64,000 nt of DNA, taken from contig JAGQVE010000002.1 in the NCBI GenBank assembly GCA_020438105.1, forward strand, positions 1-64,000, given 5' to 3'. Under the pieces are notes generated by a model. It was not told the origin of the DNA, searched no databases, and saw only the letters and a list, made by a program, of their open reading frames with translations. Every line of letters starts with the position of its first letter. Position 1 is the first letter of the stretch. The position numbers and the translations under genes are program-made. This document shows positions 18,537-27,139 of this stretch, one piece after another. This DNA comes from Bacteroidales bacterium. Lineage in GTDB: Bacteria > Bacteroidota > Bacteroidia > Bacteroidales > JAADJA01.

Positions 18537-18578
18537 AAGATGGTTGGAACTACTGCTTTTGTTCCAATCATCTTTTTT
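18537..18578 (+). terminator. intrinsic terminator after the TonB receptor operon
   Basis: A 14-base stem with one G-U pair (arms 18537-18550 and 18561-18574), a 10-base loop and a following T tract. It ends the sigma/FecR/receptor operon 22 bases after the stop. Confidence 0.85.
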
Positions 18579-18645
18579 ATTTTATCTTTAGAATGTCAAC
18601 AGATTTACGAGGTATCTTTAAACGCTGAGATTCGACTTAATAAAC

Positions 18646-21015
18646 ATGAAGAAATTTCTGCTTTTGCTGAATATTACAATAATTACTTTTGCACTGAATG
18701 CCCAGGATCTTGTTATTTCAGGGAAAATAGTAGAGCAAAGCAGTGATGAGCCACTCCAGTATGCAACTATTGGAATTTACAATAGTTCCGATTCCTTATC
18801 GCCCATCGCCAATGCAGTTTCCGATTTAGAAGGTGACTTTTCTTTTGTCAGCCTTTTCCCTGGAAATTATCACATTGAAATTTCGTTTATCGGATTTGAA
18901 ACAAAAAGGATCGATTCAATTTATTTAAATAAATCGGTTGACCTCGGCAATATTCCAATCAAAGCTTCTAATTATCTCCTTGACGACGTTGAAATTACAG
19001 GAAACAAAAGTACTTTGGTACAAATGATTGACAAGAAGGTTTATAATGTTGGAAACGATGTATCAAGCGAATCCGTTTCGGCTAGTGAAATTTTGCAGAA
19101 CATTCCTTCAGTTACTGTTGATATAAATGGAAATGTTTCCCTTCGCGGAACATCCAATATCTTATACCTTATTAATGGGCGTCCATCTTCCCTGCTTCGT
19201 CGTGATGCCGCCAATGCATTGCAGCAAATTCCGGCTGCTACCATTGATCGCATCGAAGTAATTACCAATCCTTCCGCCAAATACAAACCCGACGGAACTG
19301 GTGGTATCATCAATATTGTTTTAAAAAAGGAGACAAAACCAGGATTTAACGGCCAAGTTTCGGCCAATGTTGGAAATGAAGAAAGATATAATGCAAATGT
19401 GATGGCCAATTATGGTGGCGAAGACTGGAATATTCATGGAAACTATAGCCTTCGTCATTCAGCCAGAACTTATTATTATTCTGACGACCGAATCATCAAC
19501 GACTCAACTGGAGAGACAATTATTAATAAATATTTCGAATCCGGTCACACTGTCAATGATGGATTGGCCCATATTTTTTCAGGTGGGATGTCTTATGAAA
19601 TAAACGATAATAACAGCTTTGAACTTTCTGGTTCCTATTTTACACAAAACACGAATCATAAAGGTGTTTCTGACATTACAAATGAAGATGGATTTAGTAA
19701 TCCTGAAACACATTTTACGTCCAATGAAACCAATGATGAATTTGAACACGAAGGAGAAGGCGTATTTGCCTGGGAGCATGTTTTCGGCGATAATGAGGAT
19801 CATGCATTATCAACAGAAATTGCATTTGCATCCTACAACGAAGAAGAGGATTTAACTTTTATGGAAGATTATTTCTTTCCGGAGATCAGCAGCAATGTGG
19901 AAAAAATCTTAATTCAGAAGGTCGGTTATCAAACAGAAGTAAGTCTTGAATACAATTTGCCGGTTGGCGAAGATGCAGAAATAGAATCAGGTTATGCAGG
20001 AGAGTTTGTTCAGGAAGATATCCGGTATTCAAACAATGATAATCCCAACCGTTTTCTGCTCAACCAAAATGTTCATGCAATTTACGGTATCTATGCAATG
20101 GATATAGAAGATTTTAGTTTTAAGGCCGGCATTCGGGTTGAACAAACAAATATCCGTTCGCACTTAAAAGAACCCATTGATTCATTGATTCCGAATGATT
20201 ATTTCAAACCATATCCGACCCTTCATCTGGCATATTCCTTAAATGAAAATCAAACTCTTTTTTTTAGTTATAGCAAGCGAGTCAATCGCCCGGATGCCGA
20301 TGAAATGAATCCCTTTCCTGAGTTTTCTGATCCCAGGAATGCATATGCTGGAAACCCATATTTAAAACCTCAGCAAATCCACTCACTCGAATTGGGCTAT
20401 CAACTTCAGGGCAAAAAACTGAGTTTTAACCCCACCTTGTATTATCGATATATGTATGATGCTTTTACATCGATCAGACAAACCATAGGTGACACGCTGG
20501 TATTAAGTACTATTGAAAATCTGGATAACCGGCAGTCGGCAGGACTTGAGTTAGTTTTATCAGGAGAATTATCAAAAAAATGGGAGTTCGACCTCAGTGC
20601 AAATGTATTTTATGACCAGATAAATGCAACTGGTTTGGGTTTTTCTGATAAAAAATCAGTTTTTTCATCAGATATAAAGTTTTATTCAATTTACAAGCTA
20701 ACCAAAAAGACCCTTTTTCAATTCAATGCTTATTATTATTCTCCGAGAATAACCCCACAAGGACAACGAAGTGACTATTATTACCTGAATGCCGGAATAA
20801 AACAACAGATATTCAGAAAACGGGCAACCCTAACTTTTACTGTTACCGATATGTTGCATACCTATCGGATAACGAGGGAAATTGATACACCTGAACTGTT
20901 TCAAACGACCAAATATCAGCGCAAAAATCCAATTGTTTATTTTGGATTTACCTGGTTCTTTAAGCCGCAGAAAGAAACACAAAAGGAAATCAAATTTGAC
21001 TCGGAAGGGCTTTAA
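18646..21015 (+). CDS. outer-membrane beta-barrel protein, TonB-receptor-like (OMP_b-brl_3 type)
   Basis: 789 aa. A signal peptide (MKKFLLLLNITIITFALNAQ) precedes a carboxypeptidase-regulatory-like domain (about 22-105), a plug-like domain (SEILQNIPSVTVDINGNVSLRG, then PSAKYKPDGTGGIINIVLKK) and a long barrel ending YFGFTWFF. This order is that of the outer-membrane beta-barrel family 3 proteins common in Bacteroidota. It has its own leader after the upstream terminator, where a TATCTTTA resembles a -7 element at 18583-18590. Substrate unknown. Its stop lies 2 bases before a palindromic repeat array. Confidence 0.88.
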   Translation: MKKFLLLLNITIITFALNAQDLVISGKIVEQSSDEPLQYATIGIYNSSDSLSPIANAVSDLEGDFSFVSLFPGNYHIEISFIGFETKRIDSIYLNKSVDLGNIPIKASNYLLDDVEITGNKSTLVQMIDKKVYNVGNDVSSESVSASEILQNIPSVTVDINGNVSLRGTSNILYLINGRPSSLLRRDAANALQQIPAATIDRIEVITNPSAKYKPDGTGGIINIVLKKETKPGFNGQVSANVGNEERYNANVMANYGGEDWNIHGNYSLRHSARTYYYSDDRIINDSTGETIINKYFESGHTVNDGLAHIFSGGMSYEINDNNSFELSGSYFTQNTNHKGVSDITNEDGFSNPETHFTSNETNDEFEHEGEGVFAWEHVFGDNEDHALSTEIAFASYNEEEDLTFMEDYFFPEISSNVEKILIQKVGYQTEVSLEYNLPVGEDAEIESGYAGEFVQEDIRYSNNDNPNRFLLNQNVHAIYGIYAMDIEDFSFKAGIRVEQTNIRSHLKEPIDSLIPNDYFKPYPTLHLAYSLNENQTLFFSYSKRVNRPDADEMNPFPEFSDPRNAYAGNPYLKPQQIHSLELGYQLQGKKLSFNPTLYYRYMYDAFTSIRQTIGDTLVLSTIENLDNRQSAGLELVLSGELSKKWEFDLSANVFYDQINATGLGFSDKKSVFSSDIKFYSIYKLTKKTLFQFNAYYYSPRITPQGQRSDYYYLNAGIKQQIFRKRATLTFTVTDMLHTYRITREIDTPELFQTTKYQRKNPIVYFGFTWFFKPQKETQKEIKFDSEGL

Positions 21016-21016
21016 C

Positions 21017-21162
21017 TAACCTGATAGGTTAGCCCAGACTCGTGCTGACGCAAACCCAACCTGATAGGTTAGCAAGGGCTCGTGCTAACGCAAACCCAAC
21101 CTCGCAAACCCAACCTGATAGGTTAGCAAGGGCTCGTGCTAACGCAAACCTATCAGGTTGGG
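21017..21162. repeat. REP-like palindromic repeat array 1, 40-bp period
   Basis: Three 40-bp units at 21021, 21061 and 21115, with a 14-base partial unit between the second and third. Each unit has AACCTGATAGGTT, itself an imperfect palindrome, followed by a hairpin: units 2 and 3 pair GTTAGCA with TGCTAAC around an 8-base loop. The array closes with an inverted copy, giving a perfect 16-bp inverted repeat (21109-21124 with 21147-21162). Units abut without unique spacers, so this is not CRISPR. It supplies the last codons and stop of the transposase gene and follows the barrel gene by 2 bases. Confidence 0.93.
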
Positions 21163-21737
21163 CTCTGATTCTCACGATGATACTTAACAAATTCATTTAA
21201 TTCCCCAAAAAAAGAAATTCCTAAATCCTTGTTAACTATTGTGGTTTTATTTGACAAATAAGCGTTAAAAGAAGAATACAACCATTGATCATAATGCTTT
21301 ACTAATCCATGATGAACAGGATTTCTATGGATATAATTAATAATATTCAGAAAATAGTCTGGATCTTCCACAAGAATCCTTTTATATGGCAGCATAAAAA
21401 GTTTACCCATTCTTCGATGTTTCAAATTGATTGCTTTTGCATACGCATTGAAGAAATTACTGAAGGCTCGTTTTAGATGGTAATCAATGAGCTCTTGTTT
21501 TTCAAGCTTTAAGTTTTGTTGAATTGTTTTATCGTCGAAGGTTCGAATGAAGAAGTGAAAATGATTTGGAATAAGGCAATAAGCAATTAAGTCACATATA
21601 GGTAGGATGAATTTTTCCAATTTACGAAAGAACAAGGCATAATCAGTTTCATCAATAAATAGAAGTTCATTTCCAACAGCTCTGTTGTATATGTGGTAAT
21701 ATCTTTCGGGTTCTAATATTTCGGTTTGGTTTGGCAT
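21153..21737 (-). CDS. REP-associated tyrosine transposase (RAYT, Y1/IS200-like)
   Basis: 194 aa, a usual RAYT length. Visible family features are the N-terminal RYYHIYNRAVGNELLF block, the HUH motif in IPNHFHFF (H59 and H61), and catalytic-helix tyrosine Y135 in NIINYIHRNPVHHGL. RAYTs are single-copy domesticated IS200/IS605-type nucleases thought to mobilise REP palindromes. Here the gene stands between two arrays of the same 40-bp palindromic unit. The last codons and stop lie inside the inverted end of array 1. Catalytic residues look intact. Confidence 0.93.
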   Translation of the reverse strand: MPNQTEILEPERYYHIYNRAVGNELLFIDETDYALFFRKLEKFILPICDLIAYCLIPNHFHFFIRTFDDKTIQQNLKLEKQELIDYHLKRAFSNFFNAYAKAINLKHRRMGKLFMLPYKRILVEDPDYFLNIINYIHRNPVHHGLVKHYDQWLYSSFNAYLSNKTTIVNKDLGISFFGELNEFVKYHRENQSPT

Positions 21738-21825
21738 TAATTTTCAGCTAAAGATGTAATCAATTGTATTAAGTTAACGGTTTTAGTTGCGACTGAATAA
21801 TAACAAAGATAGCAATTCTACGCAA

Positions 21826-21998
21826 CCCAACTTATAGGTTAGCGCGGGCACGGGCTGTCGCAAACCCAACCTGATAGGTTAACCCGGGCACGGGCTGACG
21901 CAAACCCAACCTGATAGGTTAGCCTGGGCTCGTGCTGACGCAAACCCAACCTGATAGGTTAGCCTGGGCTCGTGCTGACGCAAACCTATCAGGTTGGG
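21826..21998. repeat. REP-like palindromic repeat array 2, 40-bp period
   Basis: Four contiguous 40-bp units starting at 21831, 21871, 21911 and 21951, in the same orientation as array 1 and sharing its consensus. Units 3 and 4 are identical; units 1 and 2 are diverged (for example CTTATAGG, and GGGCACGGGC in place of GGGCTCGTGC). The array ends in the same inverted copy, forming a perfect 16-bp inverted repeat (21945-21960 with 21983-21998). The base after it begins the stop codon of the polymerase gene at 21999. The remaining intergenic part, 21738-21825, shows nothing else. Confidence 0.93.
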
Positions 21999-24938
21999 TT
22001 AGGCCTCCCGCGGATCTCCCTTTAGCGGCAGCTTAGCCAACTTCTCTACCGTCAGGCTCGGGAACTCAAACTCCTCAGTTACTTCTCCTAAAATTAGATA
22101 TACACCTTTCCCTTTAAAAGGATAATTCTGCAGCGATTTCGGAAAATGAACCGAATCAAAAAACTCACCTGTGGCATCGAGGAAGGTACCGAAATGCATC
22201 CACTCCTTCTTCACGGTTTTTACATATTTGATGGTAACCAGATTGCCAACCATGCGCACCTTTTTCCCAACAAACTGGATCATGTCTTTAGCCAGGATCT
22301 CCCCCCGAAACGAAGTTTTCAGCATATCAAAATGAGTCATCGTCACCGGGAAGCCGATCAATTCAATCTCGTCGTAAGCATTTTCGATCAGGCTGGTTTC
22401 GAGTTGGGGCAAGGTGAAAGTTTTCGGTTTGGAATAAAACAGGGCATTCTGCACCGACTTCTTTTCTTTGCTCACTAACATATGCGATTCCCACAACAGT
22501 TCCTGTTTGGTGCTCACTGTAAATCGGAAAGCGTCGATCTTGATCAAAATAATCAACTGCTCAATTCCGATAGGAACCCGCCGGATGAAATCTTCCAAAT
22601 CAACAAAATCGCCGTTGTGGTTGCGTTCTTCTTCAATTCGGATAGCTACTTTGTTTTCGAGGTTTGCAATATGGACAAACCCAACATAAATATCTTTGCC
22701 GATGATTCGGGTAGCATAAGTGCTGTTGTTGATACAAGGCAGTTTGATATTAGCACCCTGCCGCCGGGCTTCATTAAAATAGACCCAGGTATGGTAAAAC
22801 CCCCCGAAGTTGTTGATCACTGCCGTCATGAACTCCAGCGGGAAATAGGCTTTCAGGAAGAGGCTCTGGAAGCTTTCAACCGCATACGAAGCCGAGTGCG
22901 CTTTGGAAAAGGAATATCCTGCAAAGGAGTCGATCTGCCGCCAGATCTCGTTCGTGAGTTCATCAGGATAACCACGTTCTTTGCAATTCGAAAAAAACTT
23001 ATCGACGATCCGTTTCATCTCCTCATGTCCGCGAAACTTGCCGCTCATGGCGCGTCGCAACACATCGGCATCGGCCAGATCGAGGCCGGCAAAATGATGG
23101 CACACTTTAATCACGTCTTCCTGGTAAACCATCACACCATAAGTCTCTTCCAACTGATCTCTCATAATCGGATGGAGGTATTCGAAATCATCAGGATGAT
23201 GAAACCGATGGATATACTGACGCATCATCCCCGACTTGGCCACCCCCGGCCGGATGATGGAGCTTGCCGCCACCAGGCTCAGGTAGTTGTCGCAGTGCAG
23301 CTTTTTCAGCAATCCACGCATAGCAGGACTCTCAATATAAAAACAGCCGATGGTCTCCCCTTTTTTGAGTTGGCCTTTTACCTTTTTATCATTCTTGAAT
23401 TTATCCACCTCATGCACATCCACCTTTATTCCACGATTTTGCAGGATGATGTCGGCTGCATCGCGGATATGACCGATTCCCCGCTGACTCAGAATATCTA
23501 GTTTCTCAAAACCGATATCCTCAGCGACATACATATCCCATTGCGTGGTGGGAAATCCTTTTGGTGGAAGGTCAAGGGCGGTGTAATACGAAAGCGGTTC
23601 TTCAGAGATCAGGATCCCGCCTGCGTGAATGCTCCGCAGGTTGGGAAAATCAAGCACTTCCTGTGAAATTTCATAGATTTTTCGGGTGATTTCATTTTTA
23701 TCCACTTCCGTTTCGGGATTGTCGACCAGCGCATCAATCTCCTGCTTGGGAAGTCCGTATACCTTCCCCAATTCCCTGAAAATTGACTTGCCTTTAAAGG
23801 TAGAAGTCGCGCCTAACAGGGCAGTATGTTTTTCGCCATATCTTTTAAAAATGTAATCCTGCACATCTTCGCGTTCGCGCCAGGAGTAATCGATGTCAAA
23901 ATCGGGCGGACTGGTTCGTTTTGGATTGATGAATCGCTCAAAGTAAAGATCAAGGTCGATGGGATCAACGTCTGTTATTTTAAGACAATAAGCCACCACG
24001 CTGTTGGCGCCACTCCCCCGCCCCACATGGTAAAAACCACGCGACATCGAATAATGAATGATGTCCCAGGTGATCAGAAAATAAGAAGCAAAACCGAGAT
24101 TAAAAATAATGTTCAATTCGTTCTCCACCCTGCGACCCGCTTCCTTATTGTTTTTGCCATAGCGATATTCCAGGCCTTCATATGCCAGCTTGGTCAACAA
24201 TTTCTGATCGTCGGCCTTATTGCCGGTAAAGGTCTTTTTGTTTTTAAAAGTCCTGTAATCGTAATCGATACCGCAATCTCCCAGAATTCGCTCCGTATTT
24301 TTGATAATTTGTGGAAAATCCCGAAAAGGTTTGAGCAATTGATCCGTTTCCATCATCCACTCCGATTCGTGTGCCAGCATTTCCGGTTTAAGTTTTGAAA
24401 GCAAAATGTTGTTATCAATTGCCCTCAAATTTTGATGGATATCATATCCTTTCTCATCACCAAAAGTGACCGGGTGATGGATCAGCAGCCGCGAATGATC
24501 TTTTGAAAAATCGGAAGAATACAATTTCATCAGATCACTTTTCCGAACCCCGATAAATTCATGGTCATCCGGCAGGATGGTTTGTTTTCCCCGAAACGGA
24601 TAAACCAGATACGCATGCTCAAATGGTTTCGGCCGAGCCGGGTAATCTGATTTATTGAGATTATGCCAGGTAACGAACTCGTTCAGTTCGCGCATGCCCT
24701 CATTGTTTTTGGCAATTCCTGTATAAAGAAATTCATTGCCATTCCGAAACTCGATCCCTCCGATAGGTTTTATCTCGTTTTCTTTACAGATCCTTACAAA
24801 ATCGATCATACCGGTGGAATTGTTGATATCGGTCAGCGCTAAAGCCCGGATATTCCTTTCCTGGGCCAGCTTTACCAACTTATCAATGGCGAGGGTGCCG
24901 TAACGAAGGCTGTAATATGAGTGTGTGTTGAGGTACAA
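21999..24938 (-). CDS. DnaE2-like error-prone DNA polymerase III alpha subunit
   Basis: 979 aa C-family polymerase, shorter than the ~1,160-aa replicative DnaE. Order: PHP domain (about 1-210), palm (RGSGANSVVAYC and the acidic PPDFDIDYS near residue 345), thumb and fingers, helix-hairpin region, and a C-terminal OB fold (about 885-965). PHP metal ligands look degraded: LHxHS has become LNTHS and TDHGN is TDINN, so no PHP exonuclease is expected. With dinB upstream on the same strand and a LexA-like gene nearby, it is best read as a translesion polymerase of an SOS mutasome. Confidence 0.88.
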   Translation of the reverse strand: MYLNTHSYYSLRYGTLAIDKLVKLAQERNIRALALTDINNSTGMIDFVRICKENEIKPIGGIEFRNGNEFLYTGIAKNNEGMRELNEFVTWHNLNKSDYPARPKPFEHAYLVYPFRGKQTILPDDHEFIGVRKSDLMKLYSSDFSKDHSRLLIHHPVTFGDEKGYDIHQNLRAIDNNILLSKLKPEMLAHESEWMMETDQLLKPFRDFPQIIKNTERILGDCGIDYDYRTFKNKKTFTGNKADDQKLLTKLAYEGLEYRYGKNNKEAGRRVENELNIIFNLGFASYFLITWDIIHYSMSRGFYHVGRGSGANSVVAYCLKITDVDPIDLDLYFERFINPKRTSPPDFDIDYSWREREDVQDYIFKRYGEKHTALLGATSTFKGKSIFRELGKVYGLPKQEIDALVDNPETEVDKNEITRKIYEISQEVLDFPNLRSIHAGGILISEEPLSYYTALDLPPKGFPTTQWDMYVAEDIGFEKLDILSQRGIGHIRDAADIILQNRGIKVDVHEVDKFKNDKKVKGQLKKGETIGCFYIESPAMRGLLKKLHCDNYLSLVAASSIIRPGVAKSGMMRQYIHRFHHPDDFEYLHPIMRDQLEETYGVMVYQEDVIKVCHHFAGLDLADADVLRRAMSGKFRGHEEMKRIVDKFFSNCKERGYPDELTNEIWRQIDSFAGYSFSKAHSASYAVESFQSLFLKAYFPLEFMTAVINNFGGFYHTWVYFNEARRQGANIKLPCINNSTYATRIIGKDIYVGFVHIANLENKVAIRIEEERNHNGDFVDLEDFIRRVPIGIEQLIILIKIDAFRFTVSTKQELLWESHMLVSKEKKSVQNALFYSKPKTFTLPQLETSLIENAYDEIELIGFPVTMTHFDMLKTSFRGEILAKDMIQFVGKKVRMVGNLVTIKYVKTVKKEWMHFGTFLDATGEFFDSVHFPKSLQNYPFKGKGVYLILGEVTEEFEFPSLTVEKLAKLPLKGDPREA

Positions 24939-24942
24939 TTTT

Positions 24943-25003
24943 GAGTGAGCTAAAGTTAAAAGTGACTAAAGTTTTAAGTGAGCTAAGTTATAAGTGCATA
25001 AAG
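24943..25003. repeat. degenerate AGTGA(G/C)TAAAGT-type short repeats
   Basis: Several imperfect copies of a 10-13 base unit (agtgagctaaagtt, agtgactaaagttt, agtgagctaagtta). The same units recur at 26346-26397 on the other side of dinB. They fill much of the 207-base gap between dinB and the polymerase gene. Confidence 0.75.
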
Positions 25004-25072
25004 TAATTTGGCTTTCGTAAAAACAGTTTTCATATCATAATTCCTGAATCCCTCAACTGGCGAAGGAGGGCA

Positions 25073-25147
25073 GAACCCCCGTCCGAACGGATGTTCATCC
25101 GGGCGGGCTGAACTCCGAACTAACTTCGAACCTCAAACATCGAACTC
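25073..25147. repeat. GC-rich palindrome plus CTTCGAAC-type repeats, downstream of dinB
   Basis: 25073-25108 is identical over 36 bases to 26408-26443. It folds on CGGATG/CATCCG with outer CCCGTC/GGCGGG arms and a 4-base bulge. It is followed by diverged copies of CTTCGAAC/CTCAAACATCGAAC (25111-25147), which run into the dinB stop. High GC contrasts with the surrounding DNA. Confidence 0.85.
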
Positions 25148-26333
25148 ATACCTGATACTTCAAATGGTGAACCTCCTTCACTACATTCATCCCTGCCGCC
25201 CTTCGCACCGCCTTGTTTCCAAACCGCAACCTGATCCGGTCCATCGCCTGGTAAAGGCTTGTCATTTCAGGTGTATCTTCAAACAGGTTCAATTGTTGGG
25301 CACCCTGCACCAGTCCACTGAATTTGACCCCTATCAACCGCACCAGCATCCTTCTCGAATAAACCTTTTCGAATAATTCCAGTGCTGTTTTTAGCAAAAT
25401 GTGATCGAATGAGGTATATGGAATATGATGTTGCAAGGTATGCGTATCAAAATTCGAATAACGGATCTTCACAGTTATACAAGAGGTGAGTTTATCTTCT
25501 TTACGCAGTTGAAACGCGATTTTTTCCACCATCCCGATCAAAATATCTTTAAGCATCTTAACATCGATCGTATCAGTTTCAAAAGTCCGTTCCGTCCCGA
25601 TCGACTTACGCTCCGAGTATTGCTGCACGGGAGTCGGGTCAATACCATTGGCCTTTTTCCAGATCACTGTTCCGTTTTTGCCCATCACCCGTTCGATCAT
25701 ATCGGGTGGAACATCGCGAAGCGTCCTCACTGTAGAGATCCCCATCGACCTTAAAAGTTGATAGGTCTTCCCTCCCACCATCGGGATCTTTTTGATCGAT
25801 AGCGGATCGAGGAATGGAATGACACCTTGCTGCGGAATCTGTAAAAGGCCGTTGGGTTTAGCCTCTCCGGTCGCAATCTTTGATACCGTTTTATTAATAG
25901 AAACCCCGAATGAAATTGGCAGGTGTGTCTCTTTGATGATTTTTTCGCGTAGTTCCTGCGACCATTTCAGGTTTCCGAAAAAGCGGTCCATCCCGGTGAT
26001 ATCAAGATAATGTTCATCGATAGAAGCCTTTTCGTACACCGGCGCCCTTTCGGCGATGATTTCCGTGACCATCTTCGAAAACTTGCTGTACTGATCCTGG
26101 TCACCTCTAACAACGATCGCATGATCGCAGAGTATCCGTGCCATCTTCATCGGCATGGCAGAATGAACACCGAACTGCCGGGCTTCATAACTACAGGAAG
26201 CAACTACCCCTCTGTCGGAAGTACCCCCAATGATCACCGGCTTGCCGATCAGCTTGGGATTCAGCAATCGCTCCACCGAAACAAAAAAGGTGTCGAGATC
26301 GAGATGTACTATGCAGCGGTTTGTGAGTGACAT
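25146..26333 (-). CDS. dinB: DNA polymerase IV (DinB, Y family)
   Basis: The start is placed at the ATG at 26333 (MSLTNRCIVHLDLDTFFVSVE); an upstream in-frame ATG at 26351 would add six residues. It is 395 aa. Catalytic acids are D12 in HLDLD and D106-E107 in ASIDEHYLD; the VVASCSYEARQFGVHSAMP block is canonical. A C-terminal QLNLF is a sliding-clamp binding motif. It performs translesion synthesis, presumably with the DnaE2-like protein 207 bases downstream. Short repeats flank the gene on both sides. Confidence 0.94.
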   Translation of the reverse strand: MSLTNRCIVHLDLDTFFVSVERLLNPKLIGKPVIIGGTSDRGVVASCSYEARQFGVHSAMPMKMARILCDHAIVVRGDQDQYSKFSKMVTEIIAERAPVYEKASIDEHYLDITGMDRFFGNLKWSQELREKIIKETHLPISFGVSINKTVSKIATGEAKPNGLLQIPQQGVIPFLDPLSIKKIPMVGGKTYQLLRSMGISTVRTLRDVPPDMIERVMGKNGTVIWKKANGIDPTPVQQYSERKSIGTERTFETDTIDVKMLKDILIGMVEKIAFQLRKEDKLTSCITVKIRYSNFDTHTLQHHIPYTSFDHILLKTALELFEKVYSRRMLVRLIGVKFSGLVQGAQQLNLFEDTPEMTSLYQAMDRIRLRFGNKAVRRAAGMNVVKEVHHLKYQV

Positions 26334-26345
26334 TGTTGATTGACC

Positions 26346-26534
26346 ATGCAAAAAGTGACTAAAGTGGTTTAAGTGAGCTAAAATGCCTAAAGTTAACCCT
26401 GAACTCTGAACCCCCGTCCGAACGGATGTTCATCCGGGCGGGCCCGTCCGAATCCGCCAACCGACGGAGGCGGGCTGAAACCAGAACCTTTTAAACAACT
26501 TCGAACATCGAACTTCAAACATCGAACTTCAAAC
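26346..26534. repeat. mosaic of short intergenic repeats upstream of dinB
   Basis: Contains AGTGACTAAAGT-type units (26346-26397), the 36-base GC-rich palindrome identical to the copy at 25073 (26408-26443), a second related palindrome (26443-26477, CCCGTCCGAATCCGCC then GACGGAGGCGGG), and three tandem AACTTC(G/A)AACATCG-type units (26497-26534). The same three repeat types are met on the other side of dinB. Confidence 0.85.
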
Positions 26535-26559
26535 TATTTCCATTTTTTTCATTTTTTAC

Positions 26560-26589
26560 TTGACATTTTAATTTTTCATTGTATCTTTG
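26560..26589 (+). promoter_or_regulatory. Bacteroidota-type promoter for the four-helix/S24 operon
   Basis: TTGACA at 26560-26565 (-33) and TATCTTTG at 26582-26589 (-7) with exactly 19 bases between TTG and TA, an excellent match to the Bacteroidota consensus. The start of transcription would fall just before a palindrome at 26600-26615. Confidence 0.7.
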
Positions 26590-26599
26590 ATCAGATTTT

Positions 26600-26615
26600 A
26601 ATCATTTAAACGATT
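26600..26615. promoter_or_regulatory. candidate repressor operator (AATCaTTTAAAcGATT)
   Basis: A 16-base near-perfect palindrome with one mismatched pair, sited about 10 bases after the -7 element. A TTTAATCATTT half recurs at about 26619-26630. The position suits repression by the HTH-S24 protein encoded in this operon. Assignment to that protein is inference. Confidence 0.45.
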
Positions 26616-26693
26616 ACAATTTAATCATTTTTTCGAAACTATAAATAGCTAAACGAAAATATTTTTTTAAAGAACCATTTAAATCGTAGTAAA

Positions 26694-27101
26694 ATGAGTG
26701 CATACAAGAATCTTGAAATATACCAGTCGGCCTTTAACCTGGCCATTAAAGTTTACCGGATGAACATCATGTTGCCGGTAAATGCATTACTAAACCAGGG
26801 AAACCGGCTGCGGTGGGCATCGCTACTAATTAAAGATCTGATCGCAGAAGCATACACCGGAATAAAAAGCGAAAAGGAAGTAGTAAGAAATCTTACACTT
26901 GCTGAAACTTCAACTGAAGAAGTCATCAAGCTTTTAAAAAAGATCAGGGCAAATAACGAAAACCTGAAACAGTTACCCGAGTTGATCAAAAGTTATAAAA
27001 GTCTGAAAAGGAACATCAGTGCACATATTCATAAAATACAGGATGATAAAAATACCTACGTGCTCCCTTTTCCGGATAGCATGGTGATGGAAGTGGCATA
27101 A
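26694..27101 (+). CDS. four-helix bundle protein (23S rRNA IVS-protein/bAvd-like family)
   Basis: 135 aa, wholly alpha-helical by composition. The start YKNLEIYQSAFNLAIKVYRM fits the four-helix family (PF05635-like: L-x-v-W/Y-Q-x-A...VY). The usual RRAA.SI..NIAEG block is replaced by WASLLIKDLIAEAYTG. In other contexts the fold serves in rRNA intervening sequences or as the Avd factor of retroelements; no reverse transcriptase is here. It precedes the S24 repressor by 38 bases and probably shares its promoter. Function here unknown, perhaps tied to the mutasome. Confidence 0.75.
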   Translation: MSAYKNLEIYQSAFNLAIKVYRMNIMLPVNALLNQGNRLRWASLLIKDLIAEAYTGIKSEKEVVRNLTLAETSTEEVIKLLKKIRANNENLKQLPELIKSYKSLKRNISAHIHKIQDDKNTYVLPFPDSMVMEVA

Positions 27102-27139
27102 TCTGAATTTTTAATTACAATCTTTATACTATATAAATA

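Noticed and set aside
18534-18746. Small 70-aa gene ahead of the outer-membrane barrel
   Set aside because: It overlaps the terminator and the signal peptide of the following gene in another frame, with no family likeness.
15861-21015. SusC/SusD polysaccharide utilisation locus
   Set aside because: No susD-like lipoprotein or glycoside hydrolase follows either barrel protein.
21017-21998. CRISPR-like arrays with a 40-bp period
   Set aside because: Units are contiguous without unique spacers and no cas genes are near; the RAYT gene between them explains them as REP-like palindromes.
22482-23501. A 339-aa reading frame opposite the DnaE2-like gene
   Set aside because: It is a mirror frame of a clearly coding polymerase, with no motif and no ribosome site.
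26694-27101. Diversity-generating retroelement accessory (Avd)
   Set aside because: The four-helix fold fits, but no reverse transcriptase or variable/template repeat was found nearby.
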